Shown here in pieces: positions 10,131-20,704 of a stretch of 64,000 nt of DNA. A program made the position numbers and the translations under genes. How positions within the stretch are numbered: the stretch's first letter is position 1; each line of letters opens with the position of its first letter. The DNA is from Gyrodactylus bullatarudis (taxonomy: Eukaryota; Platyhelminthes; Monogenea; Gyrodactylidea; Gyrodactylidae). Location of the stretch: positions 71,800 to 135,799 of the forward strand of contig SSNU01000063.1 of NCBI GenBank assembly GCA_012064415.1, read 5' to 3'. Below the pieces are notes generated by a model. The model was not told the DNA's origin, did not search any database, and worked only from the letters and a program-made list of their open reading frames with translations.

Positions 10131-13100
10131 TAATTTTTATTATTTGAGATTAATCTTAGATTATGAATACTTATATACAGATATTATAGATGTTATCGAA
10201 GAAATATGATAAATATTGTAAAAAGATTATGTGTTGAAAAAGACAAAAAGCCTTGGCATACAATTTTGATCGATATAAATTACTGAGAGTTTTTTGAATC
10301 TCAATGATTGAGATATTTTCAAGACTTTATTCATTTGAAAGGAAAAACATTCGACATACGATGGAATCTAATAAAGAAAATCTTAGTTTTGGAAATATTT
10401 ATTAGAGGTAGATGAAAATAGACTTTTAACAAAAATTGTTTTAATCTGAAGATTTATTCATTAGTTCAAGGTGCAATTCATCGAAAAATCTTGATTCCAT
10501 CCCAGAATATCAATTATAATTCCTGGGATTTTCCATCCTCAACCGAATTCAATAAACCTAAAAGTTTAGACACGAACTCATTTATAGAACGCAAAAATCC
10601 CAAAACTAAGCAAAATATTTGTTTTAAATTAGTATTTTGTAATCATTGGAGGTTTGGAACTAATTTAAAAAGCATTAACGAAGTTGAAATTTTGAAAGTG
10701 AAAATTTTCTTTGGTTGAAACTTCTCATAGAGCTTTGAATTTAACCTCAAACAGTTAGAAAGTCACTTAGATAAGTAAAAGATATTCATTAGGTTTTTTC
10801 CATGAATAATTCGCTAATTTGAGGAAATCGTAGAACTATATGAGTTAAGGGATTCAATATTGAGTTAAGAAATAGAAAAAATATTTTATAATAGAATTTA
10901 AATAAAATGAATCTAACAAAATAATAAGTTCAATGTCCAAATCTGTTAGCATAATCGAAAAATCTATATATATAAAAAATGTAAGTGTGATTTTGTGCGT
11001 TTATAGACTCCGAAACTACTCGACCGATTTTTATGAAATTTGGACATCTTATGTAAAATTTTCTCTTCTGTGTCATAGTCAGTGCCGATTTTTGATTTGA
11101 TCGAGATCTTCGTCAGGAAACCCGAAAATTCGTCATCGTCACTAGGTACCCCCATTTTAAAAACTGAGTTTTGAAAGGTGATTGGTCGAAAAAACAAATT
11201 GCACGTAAGAGTGGAAGAGTTTCCAGAGTTTTCATTGGTTAAAATCCCATATCATTGTGTTTGTATGTAGCTTTTACATCCCAATAGTCATCGCAATGAT
11301 TATAATTATTGCTCTCCTGCAACGTCGAACTATTTCGAGCCTCTCTCATACCAAATAAATACGCGTTCTAACCTTTTTTTATTCAGACTGATTTGAGGAT
11401 TATTTCTCAGTTTCTTCTCAAGATTACCTCAATTTGGTTCTGTAATGAAGGATCTGTATCCTCTTCTATCTAACAAGTAAAATTCCGAACAAATAATTTT
11501 TATAAAGCTTGAATGGATCTTCCCAACTCTTTTGCTCTCAATAAAAAATCTAGATTTTCAGTGCTCAATCTCATGGTTGTTTCATTGCTTCATCTCATCT
11601 TTTATTATAATCTTTGCTGGCACATCTGATAAATGTTGCATTTTATTGCCAGGATGCAACTTTTCAAAAGGTTTCTTTCTTATACTTTATGTGTCCTCTT
11701 AAGACAATCCTGAGCGACGGTAATGATACGAAATTCAACGGTATTTTTTTTTAGAATATCTGTTTAAGATTCAAGCCCGCTGATTCCATAGTCTCAGAAA
11801 TCAACACATTTTTTCATGATTTTTTTGATGATATCGGTTAAAATTTTTTCTAATAAATTAAGAAGATTTTTTCACTAACCTAAAATTTTGATAAAATCAA
11901 ATTAATCAATTTTATTTCATTTTTTTGTAAAACTCTTTTGAATTTGGGCTATTAACTTTTGCTCTAAATTAAGTTATTTCTGGGTTATTCAATTTCTAAC
12001 ACTCGATTCATTTTATTTCATTATCAATTAATTGAGCTCAGCTTTCATCATTAAAATTGAAAGACTTTCTTTACAAGCCTTTCTTTGTTTATCTGAAATC
12101 TTTCGACAAACATTGTTTATTCTTCTCTAATCTTTACAACTAATCATGACAGAGAATTGATAGTACTAAGCCTTTTTCACACGAAACAAATTAAATTTTT
12201 TGTCTGATGAACGATACTCCTGACAATTTTATTGTATCAATATTGTTTAGTTTACCATTTATATTGACCGAGTGTTGCTTTTTTAGGTTATGATGTTAGC
12301 TATAAACATGCTTACATTATCGGCTATGAGAAGTTAATAAAGCCCAGTAATTCCTATACTCATTTTTAATGCTTAATAAAACCTTGATATACAGGTTATG
12401 TGTGACGGATTTAGGTTTGAAAAGATTGGTCACTCAATATACTTTTCAACAATAAAAATATTTTAAACACCAGTTTGGCTCCCACCTATAGTTCATTTAT
12501 TAATTACAAACCACTAATTAATTTTCCAAAGATTTCTTAGCAAAGAATTTAAGGTCTACTCAATGAGAAATGAAGTGATAGGGCTGAATCTTTGGGTCAG
12601 ATGAAGATTTTCCCCCAATCTTAAGAAATAATTTTAAATATTTCATCAAAAGATCTTTTTGAATAAATGAATGAAAAGGTTCTGAAATATTCGAAAATAG
12701 GAAATCTATAGTTAGGAAAATATATTTGGAAGATTTAAAATTAAAATAATCAAAATTTTCAGACAACGTACGTCAGGGTGAAACTCACCATAAAGATCCA
12801 CTTATTGATAATATTACCATAAGGGCTCTCTCAAGGTAGATGTATAAAATTGAATAATTAACTTGAACTTTATTGATAAACAGACCTTGAGAATCTCATA
12901 AGTGTTGAAATTATTAAACTTAGATAAAAATTTAAAAATTAATTTGAATCATAGGTGAATTAGAATTTTGAAATATTAAACAGCGAAGCGTGTAGAGGCA
13001 ATCATATAAAATCGAATTTTGATTTTTTATAATTTTTAATGCTTGACAAACAATAAAATTTTAAGGATTCAAGATCCCTGGGAATTTGACGTTAATTCAA

Positions 13101-13206
13101 GATTTGAAAGGGTGAAACAGAATAGTTGAACTGGATTTAACTATAAGAAAAACAGATAATAGATTAGAACAAAAAATTGTCAGGCATTTTAGTCATAATT
13201 CGAGTT
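10131..13206. other. Intergenic, no gene recognised
   Basis: About 3 kb of AT-rich sequence with no exon I can defend. It contains one dispersed repeat at 10955-11075. The right edge abuts the inverted duplication. Confidence 0.45.
10955..11075 (+). repeat. Dispersed repeat of the 'ctatatatata...ctcgaccgattttt' type
   Basis: It reads ATCTATATATATAAAAAAT, then ACTCCGAAACTACTCGACC and GATTTTTATGAAATTTGG. This wording is very like repeats I associate with non-autonomous Helitron-type elements in invertebrate genomes. I see no hairpin plus CTRR end to fix a border, so the superfamily is a guess. Confidence 0.4.
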
Positions 13207-13347
13207 AACCATTAGAATAATGAATCAGAATTTTCTTCTCGTTAGAATACCAATGCTCAGCTTGACCAAGACGAAGAAACAGTTTAATATTTAAGAAACA
13301 CAAACCAGTGAAAGTATCACATTCAAACAAATAACAAACTAATAAAC

Positions 13348-13584
13348 ATGTGCGGTTGTGGTTGCGGTTGTGGTTGTGGTGGCTGCGGTGGCTGTGGTTG
13401 TGGCCACGGTTGTGGATGTGGCTGCTGTCCATGTTGCTGTTGTTGTGTCCCATGCTGCTGCGGCTGTTGTGGACCATGCTGTGGTGGCTGCGGTTGTGGT
13501 GGCTGTGGTTGCGGTCATGGCTGCGGTTGTGGTGGCTGTGGTTGCGGTCATGGCTGCGGTTGTGGTGGCTGCGGTTGCTGCTAA
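13348..13584 (+). CDS. Cys-Gly-rich small protein, type A copy 3 (78 aa)
   Basis: Intronless 78-residue type A protein, ATG at 13348 and TAA at 13582-13584. It matches the 100-residue copy at 6044-6346 except that it has two instead of four of the 33-bp units coding HGCGCGGCGCG. It starts in the same leader (AACTAATAAACATG) as its two paralogues and is followed by ATAAAATAAAAAACAG, a likely polyadenylation region. The type B gene follows 454 bp downstream on the same strand. Confidence 0.78.
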   Translation: MCGCGCGCGCGGCGGCGCGHGCGCGCCPCCCCCVPCCCGCCGPCCGGCGCGGCGCGHGCGCGGCGCGHGCGCGGCGCC

Positions 13585-13966
13585 GCTCGACCCCGGTTCA
13601 ATATGGATATTTTTATAAAATAAAAAACAGATTTCAGATTAATCTATCAATTTTCATTTGCGAGAACACCACGGTTTGAAAAAAACAATTCCAGAGATTA
13701 GATCAAGGTCATTTTTTAAAACTTCTCAATGCTTCTCAAAATTAAATGACTGGATAGTTGCCCTGGTGTTTTGAGTTTGAAGTTGAACGTGCGCGTACAA
13801 AACTCTAGTCAACTTGAATCTCGTTAAGATTCAAAAATATTCTCGTTCGATTCTAAGAAACAATGTTTCACATGTGCTAGAATACTGGAATAGGAGGCTC
13901 TGTTGAGATGAAATGCACACAGAGTTTTCAATCTGAGATATAAAGAACTCCGAACAACATTGAGCA

Positions 13967-13974
13967 TATATAAA
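13967..13974 (+). promoter_or_regulatory. TATA box of type B gene
   Basis: TATATAAA, 65 bp before the ATG at 14039. The inverted copy keeps it at 5654-5661. Confidence 0.55.
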
Positions 13975-14038
13975 TTGTAAGTATGAGAGAGATAACATCA
14001 TCAGATCGTCCTAAAATATACCAAGATACTCGTCTAAT

Positions 14039-14253
14039 ATGTGTGGATGTGGTTGTTGCTGGTAAGTGGAGAGCTAACCTTTGTGTTTAGTCCTTGCAGT
14101 TGCGGCTGCGGCGGTTGTGGGTGTGGTTGCTGTGGTTGCGGCTGCGGTGGCTGCTGTCACAAATGTTGCGGTTGTGGATGCTGTCCATGCTGTTGTTGTC
14201 CTTGTTGCTGTGGGTGCAGTCCTTGCTGTTGTGGCCGCTGCGGATGTTGTTGA
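14039..14253 (+). CDS. Cys-rich small protein, type B copy 2 (61 aa)
   Basis: Exons 14039-14061 and 14091-14253 flank a 29-bp phase-2 intron at 14062-14090 (gtaagt...tttag). The product is the same 61-residue protein as at 5375-5589, including CCHKCC and the GRCGCC end. The last 57 bp of this gene fall inside the left end of a 1380-bp tandem duplication, so a headless copy of its 3' part recurs at 15577-15633. Confidence 0.8.
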
Positions 14254-14325
14254 TGACTTCGGTCAACACCTTATGAAGCTTCCTATTGTTTTCCTATGAT
14301 TTTCAAATCTTCTTAATAAAGTTCC

Positions 14326-15157
14326 TAATATAATACCAAGAGTCTCAAGCAAAAACCTCGTATTATTTCAGCTTTGACTAATATAATAGATAGCAGAAAC
14401 ACTCTGCCTATAATAAGATATTCTGTATTCTCAATTTTTTTAAATTGACTTTTTTTAGAAAGTGTCACAATAGAGCCAAAGTTTTTCTAATTGTCTGACA
14501 ACTTAGACTTTAGACAAAAAAAATTTCGAAAACGCCTAAAGAAATTCGACATCCGATAAAATATTTTAATACGTCGAAAAAATTATAAGTTTTACTTTCT
14601 ATTGAACATTTTCCCTAACCAAATTCGAAAACCTTTTTTTAATGTTTAATGTTGATCCTAAATATCGGTATCGATTTGCTTCAAATTTTCAAAATCAATA
14701 AAAATTTAAGATCAAAAATCGAAAAGGTGTAAACTTGAGGCTTTATCAAAATTAAATATGGTCTTATTTTTGCTGGATTGAATATTTTAGGATATATAAT
14801 AAAATATTATTTCTTTTTTTTCATTTTCATGTCAATAGAATTTTTTATAATTTATAAAACTATCATATGAAAAAAAGAAATTCCTTTCAAAAGGAAAAGA
14901 TTCTGAATTGAGAAAATTTCCACTCTTTACAATTTAAACTCCATGATAGATCCTTATTCGTGTCCAAATCAGACAGTCTTAGATTTTCATTCACATTCGT
15001 CATTGGAATTATTATCTCTTGCAACTAAATCTGATTCGTAAAAACTGAATCTCTAATACATGCTTCTAAAACAGGTATTCAATTGTGAATTAACAATTAT
15101 AAAAATTATCATTTGATACACGTTAAGTGCTAGAGAATATATGCAGTAAAGCCTTCA
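14326..15157. other. Spacer between type B and type C genes
   Basis: AT-rich, no exon seen. It recurs at 15706-16537 as part of the tandem duplication, so both spacers carry the same content. Confidence 0.5.
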
Positions 15158-15217
15158 TATAAATAGGCCAAGAGACTGGTGCTGAGCATAAGATACGCTC
15201 TAACAAATAATCTAGTC

Positions 15218-15544
15218 ATGTGCGGTTGTGGTTGGTAAGTTACCCTACTCATGATGCATTCGTAACATGGAACTGACTTTCTCCCTCAGTCCTTGCGGTT
15301 GTGGTTGTGGCGGCTGTGGTTGTGGCGGCTGTGGCTGCGGAGGCTGCGGTTGTGGCTGTGGCTGCGGATGGTACGTTTGCTGTCTTCATAGTCGATTGGT
15401 AGCAATAACTCATGAATCTTACCCTTTTCTAGTCCCTGCGGCTGTGGCTGTTGTGGATGTTGCTGTCCATGCTGCTGTTGTTGTTATCCTTGCTGCTGTG
15501 GAGGTTGTGGTTGCGGCGGCTGTGGTGGCTGTGGCTGTTGTTGA
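15218..15544 (+). CDS. Cys-Gly-rich small protein, type C copy 2 (69 aa)
   Basis: Exons 15218-15234, 15290-15370 and 15433-15544, with introns of 55 and 62 bp, both phase 2 within a Cys codon. The predicted 69-residue product is the same as from the copies at 8201, 16598 and 19977. A TATAAATA box is at 15158-15165. Lies inside unit 1 of the tandem duplication. Confidence 0.82.
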
Positions 15545-15576
15545 GCCAATGTATTATCAATAAATATTTTTTATCA

Positions 15577-15633
15577 TGTCCTTGTTGCTGTGGGTGCAGT
15601 CCTTGCTGTTGTGGCCGCTGCGGATGTTGTTGA
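15577..15633 (+). pseudogene. Headless 3' fragment of a type B gene at the duplication junction
   Basis: Fifty-seven bases match the end of type B exon 2, from TGTCCTTGTTGC to the TGA. There is no start codon, first exon or promoter of its own. It exists because the tandem duplication breakpoint cut the gene at 14197. It directly follows the 3' flank of the type C gene. Confidence 0.8.
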
Positions 15634-16597
15634 TGACTTCGGTCAACACCTTATGAAGCTTCCTATTGTTTTCCTATGATTTTCAAATCTTCTTAATAAA
15701 GTTCCTAATATAATACCAAGAGTCTCAAGCAAAAACCTCGTATTATTTCAGCTTTGACTAATATAATAGATAGCAGAAACACTCTGCCTATAATAAGATA
15801 TTCTGTATTCTCAATTTTTTTAAATTGACTTTTTTTAGAAAGTGTCACAATAGAGCCAAAGTTTTTCTAATTGTCTGACAACTTAGACTTTAGACAAAAA
15901 AAATTTCGAAAACGCCTAAAGAAATTCGACATCCGATAAAATATTTTAATACGTCGAAAAAATTATAAGTTTTACTTTCTATTGAACATTTTCCCTAACC
16001 AAATTCGAAAACCTTTTTTTAATGTTTAATGTTGATCCTAAATATCGGTATCGATTTGCTTCAAATTTTCAAAATCAATAAAAATTTAAGATCAAAAATC
16101 GAAAAGGTGTAAACTTGAGGCTTTATCAAAATTAAATATGGTCTTATTTTTGCTGGATTGAATATTTTAGGATATATAATAAAATATTATTTCTTTTTTT
16201 TCATTTTCATGTCAATAGAATTTTTTATAATTTATAAAACTATCATATGAAAAAAAGAAATTCCTTTCAAAAGGAAAAGATTCTGAATTGAGAAAATTTC
16301 CACTCTTTACAATTTAAACTCCATGATAGATCCTTATTCGTGTCCAAATCAGACAGTCTTAGATTTTCATTCACATTCGTCATTGGAATTATTATCTCTT
16401 GCAACTAAATCTGATTCGTAAAAACTGAATCTCTAATACATGCTTCTAAAACAGGTATTCAATTGTGAATTAACAATTATAAAAATTATCATTTGATACA
16501 CGTTAAGTGCTAGAGAATATATGCAGTAAAGCCTTCATATAAATAGGCCAAGAGACTGGTGCTGAGCATAAGATACGCTCTAACAAATAATCTAGTC

Positions 16598-16924
16598 ATG
16601 TGCGGTTGTGGTTGGTAAGTTACCCTACTCATGATGCATTCGTAACATGGAACTGACTTTCTCCCTCAGTCCTTGCGGTTGTGGTTGTGGCGGCTGTGGT
16701 TGTGGCGGCTGTGGCTGCGGAGGCTGCGGTTGTGGCTGTGGCTGCGGATGGTACGTTTGCTGTCTTCATAGTCGATTGGTAGCAATAACTCATGAATCTT
16801 ACCCTTTTCTAGTCCCTGCGGCTGTGGCTGTTGTGGATGTTGCTGTCCATGCTGCTGTTGTTGTTATCCTTGCTGCTGTGGAGGTTGTGGTTGCGGCGGC
16901 TGTGGTGGCTGTGGCTGTTGTTGA
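16598..16924 (+). CDS. Cys-Gly-rich small protein, type C copy 3 (69 aa)
   Basis: Exons 16598-16614, 16670-16750 and 16813-16924, each exactly 1380 bp from the corresponding exon of copy 2, with the same introns and promoter. Same 69-residue product. Confidence 0.82.
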
Positions 16925-17093
16925 GCCAATGTATTATCAATAAATATTTTTTATCTTCTTAAATGTTTAGTAAACATTGTTTACTCATTCAAGTATTTGG
17001 TGGGTATGATACATAATTTTTTGAACGAAAATGGTCCACGCATAATTCCTTAGGTCTTAGGTGATGTTCCTGAATTGATATTTTCTATTATTG

Positions 17094-17449
17094 GGTTCTG
17101 TACTCATGGGAGAAGGTTAGAGAAAACAGACGTATATTATAATATAATTATAGTGATTAACGTTATATTTCGCCAGGTCTCTTCAGACTCTACCCTAGTT
17201 AACATATAAATACTATCACAATGCTAAATTTTTGTGCACTTCCATTGGTTGAGTTGATTGCAAATTGCATCAAAGAAGCAGGGAGGTGGGGTTCAATCAA
17301 CTCAACCAATGGAAGTGCACAAAAATTTAGCATTGTGATAGTATTTTTATATCAACCAGGGTAGAGTCTGAAGAGACCTGGCGAAATATAACGTTAATCA
17401 CTACAATATACGTCTGTTTTCTCTAACCATTCCCCATGAGTTCAGAACC
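17094..17449. mobile_element. Hairpin-forming foldback/MITE
   Basis: Inverted arms 17094-17260 and 17294-17449 around a 33-bp loop. The outer pair is GGTTCTG / CAGAACC and the inner pair GAGTTGATTG / CAATCAACTC. The arms match closely apart from a short AT-rich insertion in the left arm and single changes. No coding capacity. Confidence 0.75.
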
Positions 17450-17548
17450 TAAAAATAGTAATATTTTTGATAAAGTTCGACAATATTATCGTCCAAATGA
17501 TATTTTCTAATTGTGATCGAGCGTGATTCCTAAATTATAATTTATTTT

Positions 17549-17848
17549 AGACCTTATTTTTCGTTTGAAGATGATCTTTCATTCTGTAATAATATTCCAG
17601 GGTTATTTAACGAGCTAAATTTTCCTTTTAATCCAAATTCTTTAAGACTTTTTATTGATTCATCAAAAAACAGTCTTAAAGTAATTTTACTTTATAATAC
17701 TAATATTTGGCCACCTGTTCCAATCGCTTATTCAAGAGATTTGGAAGAGGATAGAGCAAGTATTGAGATTATTCTTGATAAGATAGATTACTATGAGTAT
17801 AATTTTTTTATTATCGCAGATTTTCAAGTTCATTGGATCATTGTCTGA
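17549..17848 (+). pseudogene. Fragment of a dispersed element protein (FCNNIPGLF...RLFIDSSK type)
   Basis: A frame opening RPYFSFEDDLSFCNNIPGLF and continuing with LRLFIDSSKNSLKVILLYN, PPVPIAYSRDLEEDRASIE and YYEYNFFIIADFQV before TGA at 17846-17848. This resembles a protein found in many copies in arthropod and cnidarian genomes (patterns such as NNI-GLF, RLFIDSSK-SLKAVLLHN and IPIAHS-HLKE), which I take to be transposon-borne and of unknown function. Both ends of the usual protein are missing and there is no start codon, so this is a relic. Confidence 0.6.
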
Positions 17849-19175
17849 GTGACTACTGCTGGCTCATAAAATACCCAGAATAAGAGTCTAAATTTTTACT
17901 CAATATTTTTATATTTACGAAAGAGAGTATCATTTTTCTGAAATTAATTCTAAAACTCAATATATTCTACAAAAATCTAAACAAAAATTTCCACCAATAA
18001 AAGTATTCTGTCTAATTCATGCTTTCATTCATCAATATGATTAAACCAATGAGAATTCAGAAATGAAAATTGATAAAAATTCTGGCTTGGAAAAAGCTTA
18101 ATAACCTCCAAACGACTGATCCTACGCTAATAAAAAGGGCACCATTCGAAAGAAAATTAAATTTTACATTGGAATGCTTTTTAAAATTTCAAATTTTATT
18201 AAATCTACACGTCAAAAAAGAAGAAAAACACTCGAAAAATATGTATTTTTTAAAGGATTTTTCAATTTTTTCTAACTTGACGCGCGTTTTTAAAAGCTTT
18301 GCGAGATTGCTAAATTCGCGTACTACCCGTCAATCAACGCGAAATTTTACGCTCTTTTTAATGAGGATAAAATCAATTTCGGATTCCTATGTTTTCATAC
18401 CAATAATATCAATTAAGTTCATTGAGATACTCAAAATTAGCAATTTTTGGTTTTTTGGCCATAGCGGCCAAAGTATTAACGCTAGCGAAATTCTGAAAGC
18501 AGATCTGAAATCAGCACAAAATTTTATTCCAGAAAAGTTAAACCTGATCAAGTTCGTACGACCCCACGACCACCCGTGTTATTTATATTCTTCAGCCTAC
18601 AAATATTAGGATCATTGATTATTCATTCTAATTCTTCAATGAATAATAGAAGGAGATTTTTTCCAAAGCCACCTCTATACCTTTTTCAGGTCTAGTGCTT
18701 ACGATAAAGAGACATTCTGGTAAATGATTAGGAGAAGAAAGTTTCGAATCTCAATAGTATCTTCAATAGAAAATATTTCTCAACGTGGATTAGAGGAATG
18801 TTCAATCAAAAGATATTGAAAAAATCAAACGATTCTGATGGTTTATAAGCAGTTACAGCAAGCATAAGGAACGCATAAATTATTGCTTCATATTCTATGG
18901 AAACAAAATTAGAATTTTTTGGAAAATTTATAAAAAAAATTTGCAGCCAATAAGATTTGAACTTAAATTATCTATTAGGTCTTGAGCCACATTAACAATC
19001 AGATTTTTCTAACGTGGATTTCCTTTAAAAATGAAATTTAAATTCTCTTTGTTCTAAGAAATTTAAGCATTTTTTTGTATCATCCTGGTTAAACTTATAA
19101 TGAAGAATATTCAATTTATTTAGTAAAAAAATTATCTTTTTTTAATAAAATGAAGCCAAATTCTTTGTAAAGTTA
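17849..19175. other. Intergenic with an AT-rich repeat
   Basis: A 179-codon open frame at 18070-18609 lies in a region that partly resembles 56160-56310 (GAAATCAGCA, TTACATTGGAAT, ACCACCC-TGTTATT), so I treat it as non-coding repeat. No other feature seen. Confidence 0.45.
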
Positions 19176-19619
19176 CTAGCAGCCCCGATTACAGCCTCCA
19201 TTACAGCCGCGATTGCAGCAACAATTATTCTGTCCGCAGTTGTTACAGCATCGATTTCCACAACCTCCACTGCAGTTGTTACCGCAGCCACCGCCGCAGT
19301 TACCACCACAGCCACCGCCACAGTTACCACCACAGCCACCACCACAGTTGCAGCTACAATTACCGCCACAGCCTCGATTCCCGCAGCCACAATTATTACA
19401 GCAACATGGTTGGCAAGGACAGCAGCAACACGGTTGACAGCAACATGGATTGCATCCGCAGTTATTACAACAGTTGTTGTTACAATTACCACAGCCACAG
19501 CCTCCACAGCCACAATTACAAGGACTGAAAAGATAATAATCTTGATTTAAATTCTCATTAAAAAACTTTATTGATAAGTAATAGACAAAAAGTTCTTACC
19601 AACAACAACCACCAGCCAT
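19176..19619 (-). CDS. Cys-Gly-Asn-rich small protein, type E (122 aa)
   Basis: Exon 1 at 19600-19619 codes MAGGCC and the first two bases of a Cys codon. Exon 2 at 19176-19524 follows a 75-bp phase-2 intron (gtaaga...ttcag). The joined 369 nt code 122 residues. After CPCNCGCGGCGCGNC comes CCCQPCCCCPCQPCCC, then a GGGCGGNC repeat (about residues 72-95) and a C-terminal RGCNGGCNRGC. The architecture is that of types B, C, D and G. The repeat makes several frames open, including a Gln-Pro frame on the plus strand, but only this one splices in frame with a start codon and a family-like first exon. Function unknown. Confidence 0.77.
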
Positions 19620-19976
19620 TTGTTTAATTCGAAAAAAATTTCTCAAGATTCATAAATGAACATCATATTTATAATTTTTAAAGTTAAGTTAATTCGTTTT
19701 AAAAGACATTTATCATCTTCTATATAGGTTAAAAGTTACAAGTTATTCAATAGGAATAGGATGTCTTCATCCGAGGAATTTAACCAAGAGAATTCTGCTG
19801 ACACCCCAGATCTTGAGATCAAAAATCAAGAAACGGATCAGACAATTGATAATAAATATAAACTATAAAGATAAGATTCATCTAAATTAAAGACAATGCG
19901 TAAATCTACAGTGATATATAAATAGGCCAAGAGACTGGTGCTGAGCATAAGATACGCTCTAACAAATAATCTAGTC

Positions 19977-20303
19977 ATGTGCGGTTGTGGTTGGTAAGTT
20001 ACCCTACTCATGATGCATTCGTAACATGGAACTGACTTTCTCCCTCAGTCCTTGCGGTTGTGGTTGTGGCGGCTGTGGTTGTGGCGGCTGTGGCTGCGGA
20101 GGCTGCGGTTGTGGCTGTGGCTGCGGATGGTACGTTTGCTGTCTTCATAGTCGATTGGTAGCAATAACTCATGAATCTTACCCTTTTCTAGTCCCTGCGG
20201 CTGTGGCTGTTGTGGATGTTGCTGTCCATGCTGCTGTTGTTGTTATCCTTGCTGCTGTGGAGGTTGTGGTTGCGGCGGCTGTGGTGGCTGTGGCTGTTGT
20301 TGA
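19977..20303 (+). CDS. Cys-Gly-rich small protein, type C copy 4 (69 aa)
   Basis: Exons 19977-19993, 20049-20129 and 20192-20303, with introns and product matching the other type C genes. Homology to the other copies starts abruptly at the TATA box (19917) and ends just after TTTTTTATCAT near 20335, so only promoter core plus gene was copied. Because introns are kept, it arose by DNA-level duplication, not reverse transcription. Confidence 0.82.
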
Positions 20304-20704
20304 GCCAATGTATTATCAATAAATATTTTTTATCATTCAAAACAATATTCTTCCTGATTGAGTTGTCCACGTGTATTTCATTCTAATGAGAAATTTGTCT
20401 TATATTTTCTTTCAAATTTTACTCAATTTGTGGACTTGGTTACATAAAATATTCAACATAAGGTGAAATTGGTTAGAATCTCCTTATCGTTCTATATTTT
20501 GGCCAATTAATGCATTCTCTTTGGTTTTTTTTCATAAAAAATTTGAATAGTTAAAATCCTGGAAAAAAATTATTTAGTATTTGAATCACATTTTATATTT
20601 AACATTCTCATAAATTCTAAATCATAAATCAAAGATTAGTTAAAGGTTTGATATAAAAACATTAATTAAATGTAGATTCCATGTTTTTCGACATAAATTT
20701 TTGC
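20304..20704. other. Intergenic, no gene seen
   Basis: AT-rich sequence between the convergent type C (plus) and type F (minus) genes. No structure noted. Confidence 0.5.

Larger units (their letters stand above)
13207..14325. repeat. Right arm of a recent inverted duplication
   Basis: Reverse complement of 5304-6487, with a type A gene and a type B gene now on the plus strand. Flanking regions outside both arms differ, so the duplicated unit ends near ATTAACCATTAGAAT on the left and CTTCTTAATAAAGTT on the right. Confidence 0.85.
14197..16956 (+). repeat. 1380-bp direct tandem duplication (two units)
   Basis: Unit 1 runs 14197-15576 and unit 2 runs 15577-16956, head to tail, and they look base-for-base alike where I compared them. 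Each holds the 3' end of a type B gene, about 900 bp of non-coding spacer and a whole type C gene. The junction fuses the end of the type C 3' flank (TTTTTTATC) to the middle of type B exon 2 (TGTCCTTGTTGC). The match suggests a very recent event or an assembly artefact. Confidence 0.85.

Noticed and set aside
13348..13584. CRISPR-like or satellite array
   Set aside because: The direct repeats are in-frame coding repeats inside a small gene, without spacers.
15267..15563. 98-codon frame starting MELTFS over type C genes
   Set aside because: It begins inside intron 1 and reads through intron 2. Splicing with consensus sites gives a start codon at 15218 and continuous Cys-rich sequence.
18070..18609. 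179-codon open frame
   Set aside because: No domain is recognisable, composition is that of AT-rich random sequence, and part of the region resembles the non-coding repeat at 56160-56310.
996..20303. Calling the Cys-rich proteins metallothioneins, keratin-associated proteins or toxins
   Set aside because: Cys spacing is not that of a known metallothionein family, and there are no signal peptides as expected for secreted toxins. Composition alone does not support a name.
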